NCBI GenBank assembly: GCA_031216445.1
Contig: CM062199.1
Span: 2,428,501 to 2,492,500, forward strand
DNA from: Lateolabrax maculatus
Lineage: Eukaryota; Chordata; Actinopteri; Acropomatiformes; Lateolabracidae
DNA: 64,000 bases
Reading direction: 5' to 3'
Shown: piece by piece, positions 28,601 to 43,275 of the stretch
Position numbering within the stretch: the first letter of the stretch is position 1
Layout of the letters: each line of letters begins with the position of its first letter
Position numbers and translations under genes: made by a program
The notes under the pieces: generated by a model
Database searches by the model: none
Seen by the model: only the letters and a program-made list of their open reading frames with translations
Told to the model about the DNA's origin: nothing

Positions 28601-31600
28601 ATAGAATCACGGCTTTGTAAGATAGTGGGACAGTGTGAAGAAAAGCTCTCCATCCAGTCTGACTATTCTGGTGTTACAGCTCATCTGCAGTCTCATAGCC
28701 TCAGGGAGCGCCCTTGCATGTTATCATGGTAGTGCATAGCAAGTCCATTTTCCTCTTTAATTGCTTCTTCATCAGCATTAAAACGGCTGACTGGAGTGTT
28801 AACTGTTCTGCTGTGCCACCCACCATGCTGAGGAACAAAGGACCAGTATTATACACTTGTTTTTTGTCTACACCAAAGGACAAACAGCACATCAACAAAA
28901 ACACTCAACGCAAACAAATATGACCTCCATTACTACTACAACTGTTTAGACTTTTGACCTGGATTTTCACTGGATGCAGCTGCATTGCATTCTGTTTTCA
29001 CGTCTCTGTCGCAGTTTAAAAGCCCATTCAAAGCATTTTATGATGCTTTGACGCCATTTTTTTGTGCTTTGAAAAACAGGTTTAAACGAGTTTGCAGCTC
29101 ATTTCTGATCGTATCTGGTAACAAATAATTTGTGGCTTTTACAAAATTGTTTCTTTGACTGTACGTAACACACCGTCTTGTCTTTATTTTGTACCTGTAA
29201 TTTCTCAAAATCTGTCTATTAGCGTAATAGACTTTGTAAGAGAAGTGACATAAACAAAGAAGATAAACTACTCTTGAGGTATGTTAGTCAGATCAAAAAA
29301 TGAAAAGCATAACTAAATATTAAATTAATTTTAATTATCAATAAATACAGGCATTTACATACAGTACATTCACAAGTTAATTTCACGCTTCAGAGGCGCA
29401 AGCAAAATATGCCTGCCACGTGAAGATAGCAGAGCGAGTGAGACAATTCGCTTCCATTTCCTGTGGACACTGGGACACCGACTTCAATGGCAGCAGACAG
29501 TAGTTATCTGGGAGCTGCAACTGAGCCAGAACACGACGCAGCAGCGTTTGTGGACGTTGGAGGTTAGGGGATATTTGTGGCTCTTCTTTAGGTGCTAACC
29601 AGTCAAACAGTATTTTTTCCATATTTACTAAAGGCTGCATCTAGTCTACTTCGGTTTTACCCTTTTTTAAGGTAAAATGGAAGAAAACCAGTACAGCTAA
29701 ACATTTTGTTGGGCTCATCTAATATGTATCTTAAGGCTTTGCTGTTTAAAGTTACAAAATATACAAATAGTGACTAAACCTGATATTTCACTTCCGCAGG
29801 GGAAAATGAGAGCAGTAAAGAATATTGAACGTAACTAGAAAGAGTTCTTTTTAGCACAACTGCTTGACTTGTATTTTTCTAGACTTTTTATTTGGCTCCC
29901 AGCAGGTTCAGTCTACTGCAATATGATTGAAGTCAATGAAATACTTATGAAGTACGTCTGTTACATTTTATCTGTTTACAGCAACTGTGCCGTCAAAGAA
30001 GTTTAAATGGTTTAAGAACTCCCACAACTCCCCTTAAAATCTCCCACATGGATTTCTCATAACTGCGGGAACTCTTTTAAATTCCACGCATCTTTATGTT
30101 GAGCTGAGCACATAAGAGAAAATATTAGATACCAATGTTTAGAAATATACAATTGCAGCAGCAGAGGACAGGTCCTTTTGTGTTTCATTGCTTTTCAGTG
30201 ATGTGCAGAAAGTGACAAACCAGATAAATTACAACTGAGCTCACTTATCTCAGGAAAAATACCTCACTAAATTGTAAAAATGTGAAATTTTGCACGGCTG
30301 ACAATGATTTGCGGTAGGTTTAGTAAATATCCCCCTTGATGGAGCTACAACAGGGAAGGCAATGTTAAGAGATGGAAGGGAATTGTGATAAAAATGGGGA
30401 GTAGAGTGGGTGTAAGTGGAAACTCATCCTCCCACTCTCTCCTGCCCATGTAGCACTAACAGCCAGCCTCTCTGAGCACCAAACATTATGACTTTCAAGG
30501 GCCATTAAAAGAAATCAACATTTAGCTGTCCTGCTTCAGTTTAGCAAAGTAAATTAATAGTTTTGCTGCTCATGAGAGTCAGTGTTGGTGGTCACATTTT
30601 TGGAGGGATTTTACACTTTGAAATCTAAGCTCTAGAGCTGTAATTTGCTGCACAAAAATATGGAGCTTCCACATTTCTAAAAAAAAACAATGCTTTTGCT
30701 TCTCTCATGCACATTATTACCGAAAGGATCAGGGATCCATGAGTGCTCCAATCAAATCGTCAGAAATGTAAAACCTGTTAGTTACACCTACCTTTTGTTT
30801 AGTGGTCCTTAGCGAAGGTTTGACGTCTCTTAAATAGTTTATTTCAGCTCCGGTGTTAGCTGATGTTCTTTACATGGTCACAACAATGATAGACGGTGAG
30901 TGGAGCTGGCATTTGGCTGTCTGAGGACAGAGTGAGCTCTGCAGCAGGAGCGGCAGCGAGCGGCAGCGCCTAATGGGACCTGATCAGGAGCTTAGGTCAC
31001 TGCCATCTCAAATACAGCCATGGCACAGCAGATGTCAGCGCTAACTCACTTTAGATTAAATGCTGGAAGCATGGCTATAACACACTCTGACACCTCAAAG
31101 CAAAGCCTCAGCCATAGCATTTCAATTAACCTACCTTCCCCGGCTCACATGGATCTCAACAGCACAGTGCACAACCTGGCCCTGAGGACTCTCGCCGGGC
31201 TACAGTTTGCCCTGGTTTTCAGCCATATATGGCTGCAGACTGCATAGCAGGATTGCTTTTTGCTCTATTGCGTCATCTTTATGGGATTGTCATCTGAAAA
31301 AATCCCTGCACAAAGCACAGAACAGTACCAGCATAACAAATACACACATCGATACTTCAGAGAACAAGAGGGAGTCTCCTAGACCTGTATAGAAGGAATG
31401 TGTGAACTATTAAAGGCTTTGGTATGCTTTTATTAACTGGGTCGTACGTCCTGTCGTCTGACCACATCTACTGGAAGAAGTGTTTTTACATCCCTGACTG
31501 TCCACACTCAAAGGTAGGGCAGAAAAGTGGGCCGTCAGTCATACATCCTCCAAGGTGTTTATTCAAGTTGAACCAGTTCAGTCTGAGCTAAAGGTGCCAT

Positions 31601-32908
31601 CAGCGTGCGTCCTGCCTGCAGCCGTGAAACAAAAATGGCATTGTTATTAAGTGGGAAGCCAGTGGGGGATCATGTCCTTGAACCAGCACTGGCATCTTGT
31701 ACGTGTTGGTCAGTGCAGGCTGTCTGATTCTGTCTACACCCTCTTCAGGCCAGCAGTGGGAATCAGTAGCAGCGAGGACTGTAATGCAGGGGGAATTGGT
31801 GGAATTGAGGGAAAAATGGTTTGTATCTTATTCTGGGAAAAGGTTTCATACTCGGAGGGAGGAAGGAGACTTTTTTCTTGATAAAGAAAATATATGACAA
31901 AGAGAGACTGTCCTTCCATGAAAAAATACAGAACGGGTTTATCCAAATGCCTAAATACAACCTTTTTTTACATTTAGCTGACAAGTACCAGGAGCAAAGG
32001 TGGAAGTAACGTGACGTTTATAAAACGAGGGACTGATGTTGGCTTCTCATGTCCTACTGACCGTCAGTGTTAGTTTCTTTTAATCATGATCATTCCCTTA
32101 CCTTTACCACGTTCCCCTTCTTTTAACCATGAAAACAAAGGTTTCTATAAACTTAACGAACAGTTGTTTTAAAACCAAACTGTTATCATTCCGAACCCTA
32201 ATCAAATAGGTTTAGGTTTTTGTTCCTAAATCTTCCTGAAATATTCTTTGTGATGGTCATTTGACGAACAATGTCATCAAGTCAAGAACAAGGTGCCAGA
32301 ACAGAACATCAACACATTTCTTCATTTAGTTTAGAGGACTAAAGTGGTTATTTAGCTATTAATAATAGCAATAGAAAATCAACAACTGTACAGTATTCAA
32401 TCTTGTATCTTGTTTCAATTATGTCTCCATTAAAACGTAAGACATGTGGCTAACATTACCTGACACTGAAGAAACAAGAGCAACTTGTAGAAATAATTTT
32501 TCTAAAGATGCTACTACTAAACTGGATGTTTTTTCACATTAATTAAACCAACCTATTGTTCTCACATTATAGAGGAAAACCTGCACTTCTATGACATTTT
32601 ACCTAATTTTCAGTGAGATACTAGTTCACATGCTGCACTGATGATTACTTAAAGTCTCAGTCCTCCACCCTTATCTACACAGTTTGCATACAAATCCAGA
32701 CGTTCACTGCAACCCAAACACTCGGACAGTGTGTTTGTGTGCGAGGCAGGCAGCTGCCGGCATTAATGGGCTGCGGTGCAGAGGAGTGCTGGGTGCTGAC
32801 CTCTATTTAGATGCCCAGAGAGAGAGATAAAGCCCTGTGATGAGGACTCCCCTCAAGCCCGGCCAGGTCACAGCCCTACTGTCAGTCAACCGCACACACC
32901 TCAATCTG

Positions 32909-32944
<36 letters not shown>

Positions 32945-35900
32945 CTCTGAGCTGCATATATTCCTTGAATCACCTGCACATTTTATTACCTCAGTACCGT
33001 ATGAAGCTGATCTGTTACATTTTTGCTGAGAGCTGCTGATTCAACACTACTTTGTGAGCCACTTCCACAACGTCATGCTCTTGTACTAAAGTGCATTTTT
33101 TTCAAGTTTTTCCTGTTTTTGTTGCTGTTATTCCCAGAAAAATAACAGCAACAATTATGACTCAGGTCAATTTCTCTCAGAGCAGTGCAACATAATGTTA
33201 GATCTGGGCTTATTTTCCACCTTAAACACCCAAAAACCCAGTGCTAGTTGTTTTCCCTCACGCACCCTCAAGCACTTTTCGCTCTGTTTTAAAGCTAACC
33301 TTTCTTACCACCTCCTTCAGATCCAGCGCTCCAGAAACAAGCAGATGAAGGAGATGTTCCCAGAAGGCTTTGGGATCCACCACGCCGGCATGCTGCGGTC
33401 TGACCGCAGCCTGATGGAGAGCATGTTCTCCAAAGGCCTCCTCAAGGTGCTGGTCTGTACTGCCACCCTGGCCTGGGGAGTGAACCTGCCGGCCCACGCA
33501 GTTATCATCAAGGTTCTGTTTGACTTTCTTTGTTTTGCTTTCTTTCTGCATTTTAGTTGTCTTGGTTTGTTTCTTGTATTCTTTATTTCTAGTTTGTACT
33601 CTGTGTAAGCAACTGTCCTTCAGGTCTAAGACCTTCAGGGACAAGCTCCAAGTACTCTTTGGAGATTTCATTCATTCCAAGTTTGCTTGGCAATAAACAC
33701 CACTGAAGCAAAATATAAATTGAATAGTTAAGGACCTTAAAGTGTCTCCTTATTTTTTTTTGGTAGAATCAATTCATTATTGGTCTGGGTCTGCATATGG
33801 TATATGTTGACGATAAGAATAATGTAGAATTTCACCAGGCTTGTCCTTTAATCAATAAAAGTAATCTTTAAAGAAATTTCTATTTATCAAATAAACATAT
33901 TACTGATAATGGAATTGGCATCAGACATGATGCTCCCTGTGGGAGAAATGATACCTTAACTAACCAGAACATTAAATGCAAAAACATTAATCTTATCTAT
34001 GATGGAAGCCTTTAACATGCATAGTTTCATTAGCATTAGTTTGTGTTTGAATGTTTCACTATAGTTTCTAATGTTTAGAAAGCTATTGTTGTGCCACTGC
34101 ACATTTTCCAAAACTCACTGTTATCTATAAATTATTTACAGTATTAAATATTAAGCTATCCTCTTGTTGATGTTGCGCTGCAGGGGAAATACCACATGTA
34201 ATAAGTTCTTAACACACTTTAAGCAAGCTGCTTTTTTTTCATACGGAATGAGATATTCACAGAAGTACATTTTCTTGCTCCCTTTCTTGCTCTCTGAAGC
34301 CGCTTGTGTTCACTGTGTCCGTAACAGGGTACTCAAATCTACGACGCCAAGCGTGGTACCCTGGTGGATCTGGGCATCCTGGACGTCATGCAGATTTTCG
34401 GGCGCGCAGGTCGTCCCCAGTTTGACAAGTACGGCGAGGGCACCATCATCACCACCCATGACAAACTGAGCCACTACCTGACCCTGCTCACCCAGCAGAA
34501 CCCCATCGAGAGCCAGTTCCTGGACAGCCTGGCCGACAACCTCAACGCTGAGGTCAGTCTCCATCAGCAATGTTTGGACAGGACTCATCTGAATGTTTGT
34601 CTTTATTCTTCCAATTCTACATCCACAATTGCTTTATTTCCTTTCTGAAAAATAGAGGCAGTCGTGAAGAGGAAGTTTGAATGTATTTTTTGGTTGAAAC
34701 TTCAAGTTTTGCTGCATCAGGACTCAGAAAAAATTCTGTAAAATCTTGACTGATAACCAGAGCAGGTTTCAGGAAGTGTCATCATCCAGTCTGATTACAT
34801 GATTACATAATTACATGAGTTCTCTGTGTAATGCTGACCTGTGTGGGTAACAAAATGTCCACCGTTCTGCACTACCTGTCTGCATTTGTGTTATTTTTAC
34901 TTTGAAATATTTGTATCGGACATATGTTTTCAACACCTGCTGTAATGATGTGATGGACTTACATGTATTGTAATTGATTATGAGTTAATGAGAACTGGTT
35001 TCATTCAGGATGGACTGAAATCTTCGGATGCATTTCAGCATGAAGCTTTTATCGGACAGGTTCTGTTTTCACAGAGCACATCATGCAAACCAACATCAGC
35101 AGGGAAACAATGTACCCCAGAAAAAAAAAGAAAGAAAGCATAAAAAAATAAAACAAGCAAAAAAGAAATAACATGATAGACAATAATAAAAATAAAAAGG
35201 ACAAAATAGTAGAAAAATACAGTTGCTTTAGCTTTCCTGCAAATTGTTGATTACATAATGTGAACTTTGAAAATATCAAGTATATCATGAATACTATTGA
35301 TGAAGCGCATTGGCAGATTTGTCTGTCCATTAGTGAAAAATCACTAAAAATTATCAATATTCTGTTGTAATAATAACAAACGCATTGATGTGCTTAGCAT
35401 GCAAGTGATCCACTTCACACGCAGGGTTGGAAAGGAGGCCAAATTAAAATCAACCAAATCTTCACACAAAACCTGTGTCTGTGATTTTGGGTTAATTTAT
35501 ATGTTTGTTTTAGCTGACAAGGTTTTAAAAAGCATGTAGTGTGAAGTTGAAGTGAAGTGTAGGAAAGAGTAGATGGAAAGAAAACTGGTCCGTTTGTGTC
35601 GAGGCTTCAGTTTCCTGACGTGTCCACCAGATGGCGGCAGAGACCAGCGATGTTAGTGACTCTCGCCCTTCTCTCTCCTGGATTCAGGTCGCTCTGGGGA
35701 CGGTCACCAACGTGGAGGAGGCAGTGAAGTGGCTCAGTTATACCTACCTCTATGTTCGCATGAGGGCCAACCCACTGGCATACGGCATCAACCACAAGGC
35801 CTATCAGGTTGGTGATCCAGAGTCGAGTCTCTTTCATTCTGTCTCCTCAGGATGTTTTGACTATGATGGTGGAAGCATGTATGTGACAATAAAAATGACA

Positions 35901-37971
35901 GAGGTAAAAGTAAACATGATACGATGATTGGTGTATGTCTAATTTCAATTTAAACTGGATTGTGACTAATAGTTGTCACAAAGAAGAATGTTGATAGATT
36001 GGTCATTTAGTAAATGCTGGGATTTTTCAACCAAAAACAAGTATATTATAAGAAAAAAAGACAAAACAAGACATAACACAAGGTGTCAGAGGATGTACAT
36101 AACTTGTGTAAATATTTAAATCCCATATACTTGACTGTAATTGGTGGATTAAAAACGTTTCTTTTCAGATGGATCCCTCCTTGGAGCTGTACAGGAAGGA
36201 GCTGGTGGTGGAGGCAGGCAGAAAGCTTGATAAGGCCAGGATGATCCGCTTCGAGGAGCGCACCGGCTACTTTGCCTCCACTGACCTGGGCAGGACCGCC
36301 AGCCACTTCTACATCAGATACAACACCATCGAGGTAGACTCACTTCTACATCAGACACGACACCATCGAGGTTCGACTGTAGGAAATGCAGCTAGGAATA
36401 AAACTGTAATGACGTGTAATGTAAAAGTAGCTTTTCTCATGAAGTTCAGACACCTTGAACATTATGAAGAAATGCAAATAAAATCAAGAATACAGCAGAA
36501 ACAACTAGAAGTATGTGGTGTACCCACAACTATAAACTGTATGTTTGAGCCGGATAAGCTTCTAATAACCTGAACCCGAAAAATAGTACAGAGCGGCTTC
36601 ACCAAGTGCAACCCAACAGCAAACTAAGTAGAAAGTGTTCACCTGAGAGACTGGCTCATGTGTCACATTCACCAAATGTGATGAAAATCCCTGTAAATGA
36701 CAAAACAAACTGTGTGTCGTATTTGTGTCAGGGAGACAGTACGACTAGTTATTCAAGATGCAAACAATCTGTTTTGCATTGCATGTGTGTCCCTGAGTTA
36801 CAGATGTAACAATTAAACATGTCTAGGTAAAAAATAGATATTACACATAATTTGGAAAGTTCTTTGCTTTTGCTGAGTTTCTCAGAAGTTGGCACGGTTA
36901 ATGATGCTTCTGGCACTTAATTATTCTGCTGCAATTCAACCTGCAGGCAGATATTGTTTTTTTTCTCCCTTGGAATAAGCGCGTTGAAAGGCTTTTTGAA
37001 TTTTTTTCCTGTTTCTTTTTCAAGAATTAGCCCAATCATACATCAGGAGACACACCCAGGGTTAGCGCAGTGTTTCATGTTTGGACATTTTTCTCGTTGT
37101 GATTAAATATTGCCCAGCTGGAGCCAGGGTCTGAATGTAGAAATAAAGGTGATAAAATCTTAGTGAAGAAACAAGGGAGCAATTAACAGAAATTAATTGC
37201 ATTTTTAAGAGCTGATGGCAAACATAGTTAACATCTGTTTGGTTACAAATTCACAATTTTGAGTTTCCTGTACATTTCAATCAAAGAATGATATTTACCC
37301 AATGTGTCAGTACGCAGATATCTGTTACGTCTTATATTATTGTTACCTTTCAAACGAAAGAAACTTTGTGTGTTCACTGCCGGTATCTAATTAATCATTG
37401 TTCAACTGCACCATTTACACCATATTAAGTGTTTTATCACTGCATCAGACATAATGACTCGTCCTGATCCAAACTCCATTAACCATTTATATTTCTTTTC
37501 CCTCCTTCTGAAGACTTTCAATGAAAGTTTCAACTCTCAGCGAACAGAAGCTGACATCCTCAGCATCGTGTCCAAGGCCGAAGAGTTTGAACAGCTTAAG
37601 GTGAGAGGTCGTCTCACCAGCTATCTCCATCTCTAGTCCAAATTATCTTTCAGAATAAAAGTTGCATTTATAAACTTGTGGCCACCCACCGAGCAGACTG
37701 ATTATTTACTGTATTTGGTCTATAGGTCTAGCCACATGTATGTAATTGTAAAAATGTTGGGGATGTGTGTTGGCAGGTTCGTGACGAGGAGCTGGAGGAG
37801 CTGGAGCAGTTGCTGTGTAACTGTGAGCTGCCGGCTGCAGGCGGCGTGGAGAACAGCTACGGCAAGATCAACATTCTGCTGCAGACCTACATCAGCCGAG
37901 GAGAAGTGGACAGCTTCTCCCTCATCTCAGACCTGTCGTATGTGGCGCAGGTGGGGAAAGAGGAACACCGT

Positions 37972-38027
<56 letters not shown>

Positions 38028-41000
38028 CAACACTACAAAATAAAGCAATACATCAGTAAATCAAATCTGCATTTGAGGGTTAAAATTCCGTCTGATTAAT
38101 TAAGTTAAGGAAGCAGTTGGAAATGAAGTTGCCAGTTGATTTGTTTTGTCCATTTTGATGCTTCACTGGATGTTGTCTACTCTCCAGGTAACAGGGTGTA
38201 GGTCCAGGTAATAGACAAACTAAGTGAGCCGCTTGTATTAATTAAAGACTAAAAAAGAACACCAAATATTCACATTTGTAAAGCTGGAAACATAATTTCT
38301 TGGTTATTTTTCCTCCTGTTTAGCTGTCAAGTGCACAATAAAGCCTATAACAAGCAGGGATTAACAGACGTGTTGCTTCAGCAAAGTTGTTCTAAAACCC
38401 TGCATCACAGAATATCAAATAAACATACAATAGACTGACACATCACAGTTAAAACCTAGTCTAACCAAAAAAAAACATTTCTAATGTAAATAACTCATCT
38501 GGTGTCTGAATGAGACTTTTTTTATCTGTGTTAAAATAGTCATGTTGAAGGAAAGAAGAAAAACATCAGTATAATTTATATATTGTGTATATATACTTTA
38601 TAAATTAATAGTTTATAAATATATATATATATGAAGAAAGTGTACTAAAGGTACTTAATTTTTAGTTGATTTGACATTGTTGAAAATACAGACAATAATA
38701 TTAATAGTTTCGCTGTTGAAACCATTGTTTGACAGATGGGCACCATAGTGGTGCTTGGCAGTACTAACAGTCACTGCAGTATTCTAATATGGAGCAGAAG
38801 ATTGCGAACCAGGATCAACAGGATCCTCTTTTGGTGCGCCTGTTCTCCCCAGACTTCAGGCCTTCCTATGCCCAGTCAGACCTCCCAGTCTGACCCAGTT
38901 ATCAAACACAGCCAGATTTCAATAAATCCAGAGTGCGTTCAGACCTCACAAGACAAATAGATCACATTCACACCTGACCAAATCGATCACAGCCTGACCA
39001 GACTTGAGCAGTCTATCAGCGAGCCACACTGCCACCTGACCTCTCCTCCAGAACTGACACAAGAGATCCATCAGTGCACAGCTGTGGCCAACCTGGACGT
39101 CTGAAACCAGTCAAACCTCCTCCTGATCACATGATTAATCACCAGCATGCAGCGTGATGTACCATACAGCTGCAGCAAGTCCCTTCTGATCCAGTACAAA
39201 TGTCTTTCACTTCTTTAGTTGTTTTATTCCAACTTTAGGGAAATAATCTGTGTACAAATGCAGCAGTAATACATGTACTTCTGGGAGTTATGTTGGTTCA
39301 GAGGATTTTTTTACCCCTCTGCTGTCATCACTTCTCACAGAATGCTGCTCGGATCGTCAGGGCTTTGTTTGAGATTGCTCTCAGGAAGCGGTGGCCGGCC
39401 ATGACCTACCGGCTGCTCACCCTCTGTAAGACGATCGACAAGCGGCTGTGGGGCTTTGCCCACCCTCTCCGCCAGTTCCCCAACCTCAGCCACGTTGTAC
39501 TGAACCGCTTGGAGGAGAAGAAGCTCACTGTGGACAAACTGAAGGAAATGAGGAAGGATGAGATCGGTAACAACAACTGAATCCTAGAGTCACCGGTGTA
39601 TATATTCAGACTGTATAAGTGATTCAAAACCACTCTAAATACAGGAGTAAAGCACACAAATGTCAGGTGTAAATATGCCACCAATTCCCAAATAGTGGCT
39701 GGGGCCTTTTATTTTAAAAAAACTTATATTAGAGACCTGTTTTTTTTAATTATATTTTATCATATTTTCTTAAGAATTCTCCCTGTTTTCAGATAAATTC
39801 ACATTTTATTTAGTTGTTAATGCAAACTCAGCACTTGTCATGTTTACCTGTTGTCTTGATAAATTCAGGATAATGTACACAACCACAGCATTATTACACT
39901 ACAGTCGTGTCATGCTCACCACACTTCTGCTGTGAGGTTCTCAATCTTTAACTGCAGTCATTTTAGACAATTAATCTAATTAACCTTCTTGAACATTAAA
40001 TCTTTCACATTAAAAGCCTTCCAGTGGGTCAGAAGATATAATCCCTCTCTGTCCTGGTTGGCTGTTAATGTGAAACAGCTGCAGGAGGATGATTTTCATT
40101 GACACTAGCTTAACAGGGATTGAAAGAACAGCAAAGTTAAAGCGTTTGGTATTAATGAGTGAATGAAAACAGTATTTCTGTTAAAAAGAGAAACCCAGAA
40201 CAAAATAGTTTACTCTGACGCAACTCTGTTGTTGTGTTGATGTAATTAATGCTGTAAAATTGTATATCATGCTGAATTTACCCGGTCCAATGATTATTCG
40301 AATATTGGCTTTTATTTTGTAATTTACTATAATCTGTAGGCAGTACATCAGATTTACTCGTAATTATGACACAAAACACATGTTAATGCCAGGTGTCTTG
40401 TTCCCAGGTCACATGCTGCACCACGTCAACATCGGACTAACAGTCAAGCAGTGTGTCCACCAGATCCCCTCGATCACAATGGAGGCCAACATCCAGCCAA
40501 TCACACGCACCGTCCTACGTGTTCGTCTCATCGTCACGCCTGACTTTCGCTGGAACGACCAGGTAAACATGGATGACATACGCACACTATAATATACTGC
40601 TGTTGTCTGCTTCTCTTTATGTTTGATATAGCTTCAAACTTAAATTGAAAGTACATTTTTTGTTGCAGACATTTGTCAGCCTACCAGTTTTTACTTCTAC
40701 CTAAAGATACATTCCCTGATATTTTTGCTAGCACACAACCCCAGATTGATGCTTAAAAGCTTAACACAGCCCACGGTTTGGACAAAAAGGAAATACAGAG
40801 ATTAGGGATCTTTTGTTTGGCACTACAGCAAAAATCCTTCCCTACAAATGATCTCTCCTTGCTTCAGTTTTTAAGTTCTAAAAATTGTATTGTATGAAAA
40901 TAAATCAAGTTAGATGTTAGAATTAGACTTTTATATATTATATATATTATATATGATAATCAATATTGAGTTTTTTTAAATGGCCGTTTTCCGTGTTGCG

Positions 41001-43238
41001 AGCACCATAAATGAAAGTCCTTTCATTGTATTGAGTGTTAGGCGATGTTTTGGGGATTTGGGAGAACTGATCATTACATTAGTAGTATTCAGACCTTTTG
41101 TGCACGATAGAAACAATTGACAAGGTTTTAGAGTTTAGGCATCCCATCACACAGGAGGGTCGAGAAAGTAGATGCAGCCACAGTGGAGCTCGCTGGTGGC
41201 CTGATGGCATGATGCCAACAATAAATGTAGAAATCACGAGAAAAAAGCAAAACTGTATGTAACAACACAAAACGTGAGTGTGTACTAATGTTTTAATGGC
41301 AGATTTCAAAGAGACGTTTTCATTGAACCCCATAAAATACTGAATAATGACTCCAAGGATTTGAGAAAGGCAGCTGTAGACGTAGATTTCTCTTGGAGAA
41401 AGCTGATTTCTTGGTCATGTATACAAGTAACCCGGTTTCTAATTGATGTTTTCCAAATGAGCATGTGCAGGACAAACATCTCAGATAGTACCAAACTGTG
41501 TTGTATTAAAATTAGGGATTTTTACATAATAATATTAATTCAAAGTCAGACTAAAACTCACAATAAGACCAGGGATCATTGTACAATCTGATTACTGAAA
41601 TGCTGCATGTGTACGCAAATTTACACTAACCAGGTTTCCACAGAGCATGTAACCGTTTTGTCCAATTCCCTGCACAACCTGAAAACTCAAAATAAATGGA
41701 TTTCTTCTGCGCATCAATACGCTGAATGGTTCAAAAGGCCACTCTGAGTCACAGATCAATATACGTATATAAAAAATAAAGACTGAAAACTTCTCAAACC
41801 GCTCCTGCAGTATAACCCACTGCGTAAAACACAACATAGCTAGATACTTCTACTACTACTTACTCACACAGCCAGTGTGGATGTGGTCACAGTTTCACAA
41901 CGGGGAAAAGAAGAGGCTGCTGCTCCTACCTTGTTGTTCTTACAGCCATGGAATCTCCATCTGTCCCTGAGAGCCAGGAAGCCTCCAGGCCTCGCCAGCA
42001 TGTCCCACCTCAGTGGGCAGACAGGCCAGAGGGGATCATGGGAAGCTTAGTCCGGAGTTTGTCATGGAATCTGAGTCGAACAGGAAGCTCATTGTGGCTG
42101 GGCTGAATATGAAGATGAATGTTTATGTCCGATTAGCGATGCATGCTCCAATCATGGGAGAGTGGTAATGGAAGACCGGCTGGCTTAGCCCTGATCCGGC
42201 TGCAGAGCCAGGACACATGTACCGACACATGAGCCGCTTCCCTGATGTCACCCAGGAAACAGACCACACTGACACATCATGATACATTCTGCAGTTACCC
42301 TGCGAGTATTGTTTATTGTTCTTTATTCCAAGATTAAACTGGCCATGGATTTTGAAGGCTGATATTGTGTTTATTGTATTGAAAATGTTCAGTGCTAATA
42401 TTTTTGTGATAATTTGATGAAACACTAATTTGTTTCAGAATATGCACCGTATAGCCTAATATGAACCAAAATAGTTTGGCACAGGGCCCCTTTACAAGAC
42501 AAAGCCTCAAGATTATGAAGAGATGTAGGAGCCACCTTAACACATGTACCAGTTCAGTTTTTAATATTGTGGTGCACATTATTGCAAAACATTTAAAAAG
42601 TTGCAGTTAATCAGAATTTCTCACAGATAGCAAAGGGCCTATGGGGCCACTGAGGGTCCGGATCCATCAGACAGTTGCCCACTTTGCCTGGTTTTAATTT
42701 AGCCTTGAACCAAACCACCTGTGAATCAGCATTTGTGCACTTATTGATTGTATAAATGAATCAGTCAACATCTATGATTTGTGGTTTGATTTACATATAT
42801 TTGTGGTGTTTTATTTTGGAGCCTTTCAGATTAAAGGTCTTTAATAACATATCGTGAGGACAAGATAACATGAATGCCTAACAATATATTGCAATCCAGT
42901 ATATACAGTGTATATACAGGGGCTATTCTGTTGGATTGTATTATGTTGAACAGGTGAGATTGTGTAATTTTGTGGGTTTTATTACGTTTATTTGTTTGTT
43001 TTTCTCTTGTTGATTCGATTTTTTGCATTCATTTTTTTTAGGTCCATGGGTCAGTGGGTGAGCCGTGGTGGTTATGGGTGGAGGATCCCATAAATGATCA
43101 CATCTATCACTCGGAGCACTTCCTCCTGCAGAAGAAACAGGTCTGTTTTTTATCCCGGACCTCGGTTGACATGACGACAGTGTTCCTCAAAGACTGCGCG
43201 GTGATTGATGTGTGTTCTTGTTTCCTGTACCTTTGTGT

Positions 43239-43275
<37 letters not shown>

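Larger units (their letters stand above)
24666..33320 (+). other. ascc3 intron E-F, 8.7 kb
   Basis: Contains two candidate regulatory blocks with PBX-type sites (25920-26260 and 26440-26620), a dispersed-repeat copy (27480-27720), a further quiet non-repetitive stretch (30930-31260) and a (TG)15 tract (32913-32942). An antisense open frame of 85 codons at 29383-29640 has no recognisable domain. No ascc3 exon seen. Confidence 0.65.

Noticed and set aside
29383..29640. 85-codon minus-strand open frame
   Set aside because: No recognisable domain, no clear splice signals around it, and nothing distinguishing it from chance.
33258..33671. 137-codon minus-strand open frame over exon F
   Set aside because: It overlaps the coding exon antisense; its composition follows from the codon usage of exon F and it has no recognisable domain.
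34310..34588. 92-codon minus-strand open frame over exon G
   Set aside because: Antisense shadow of exon G.
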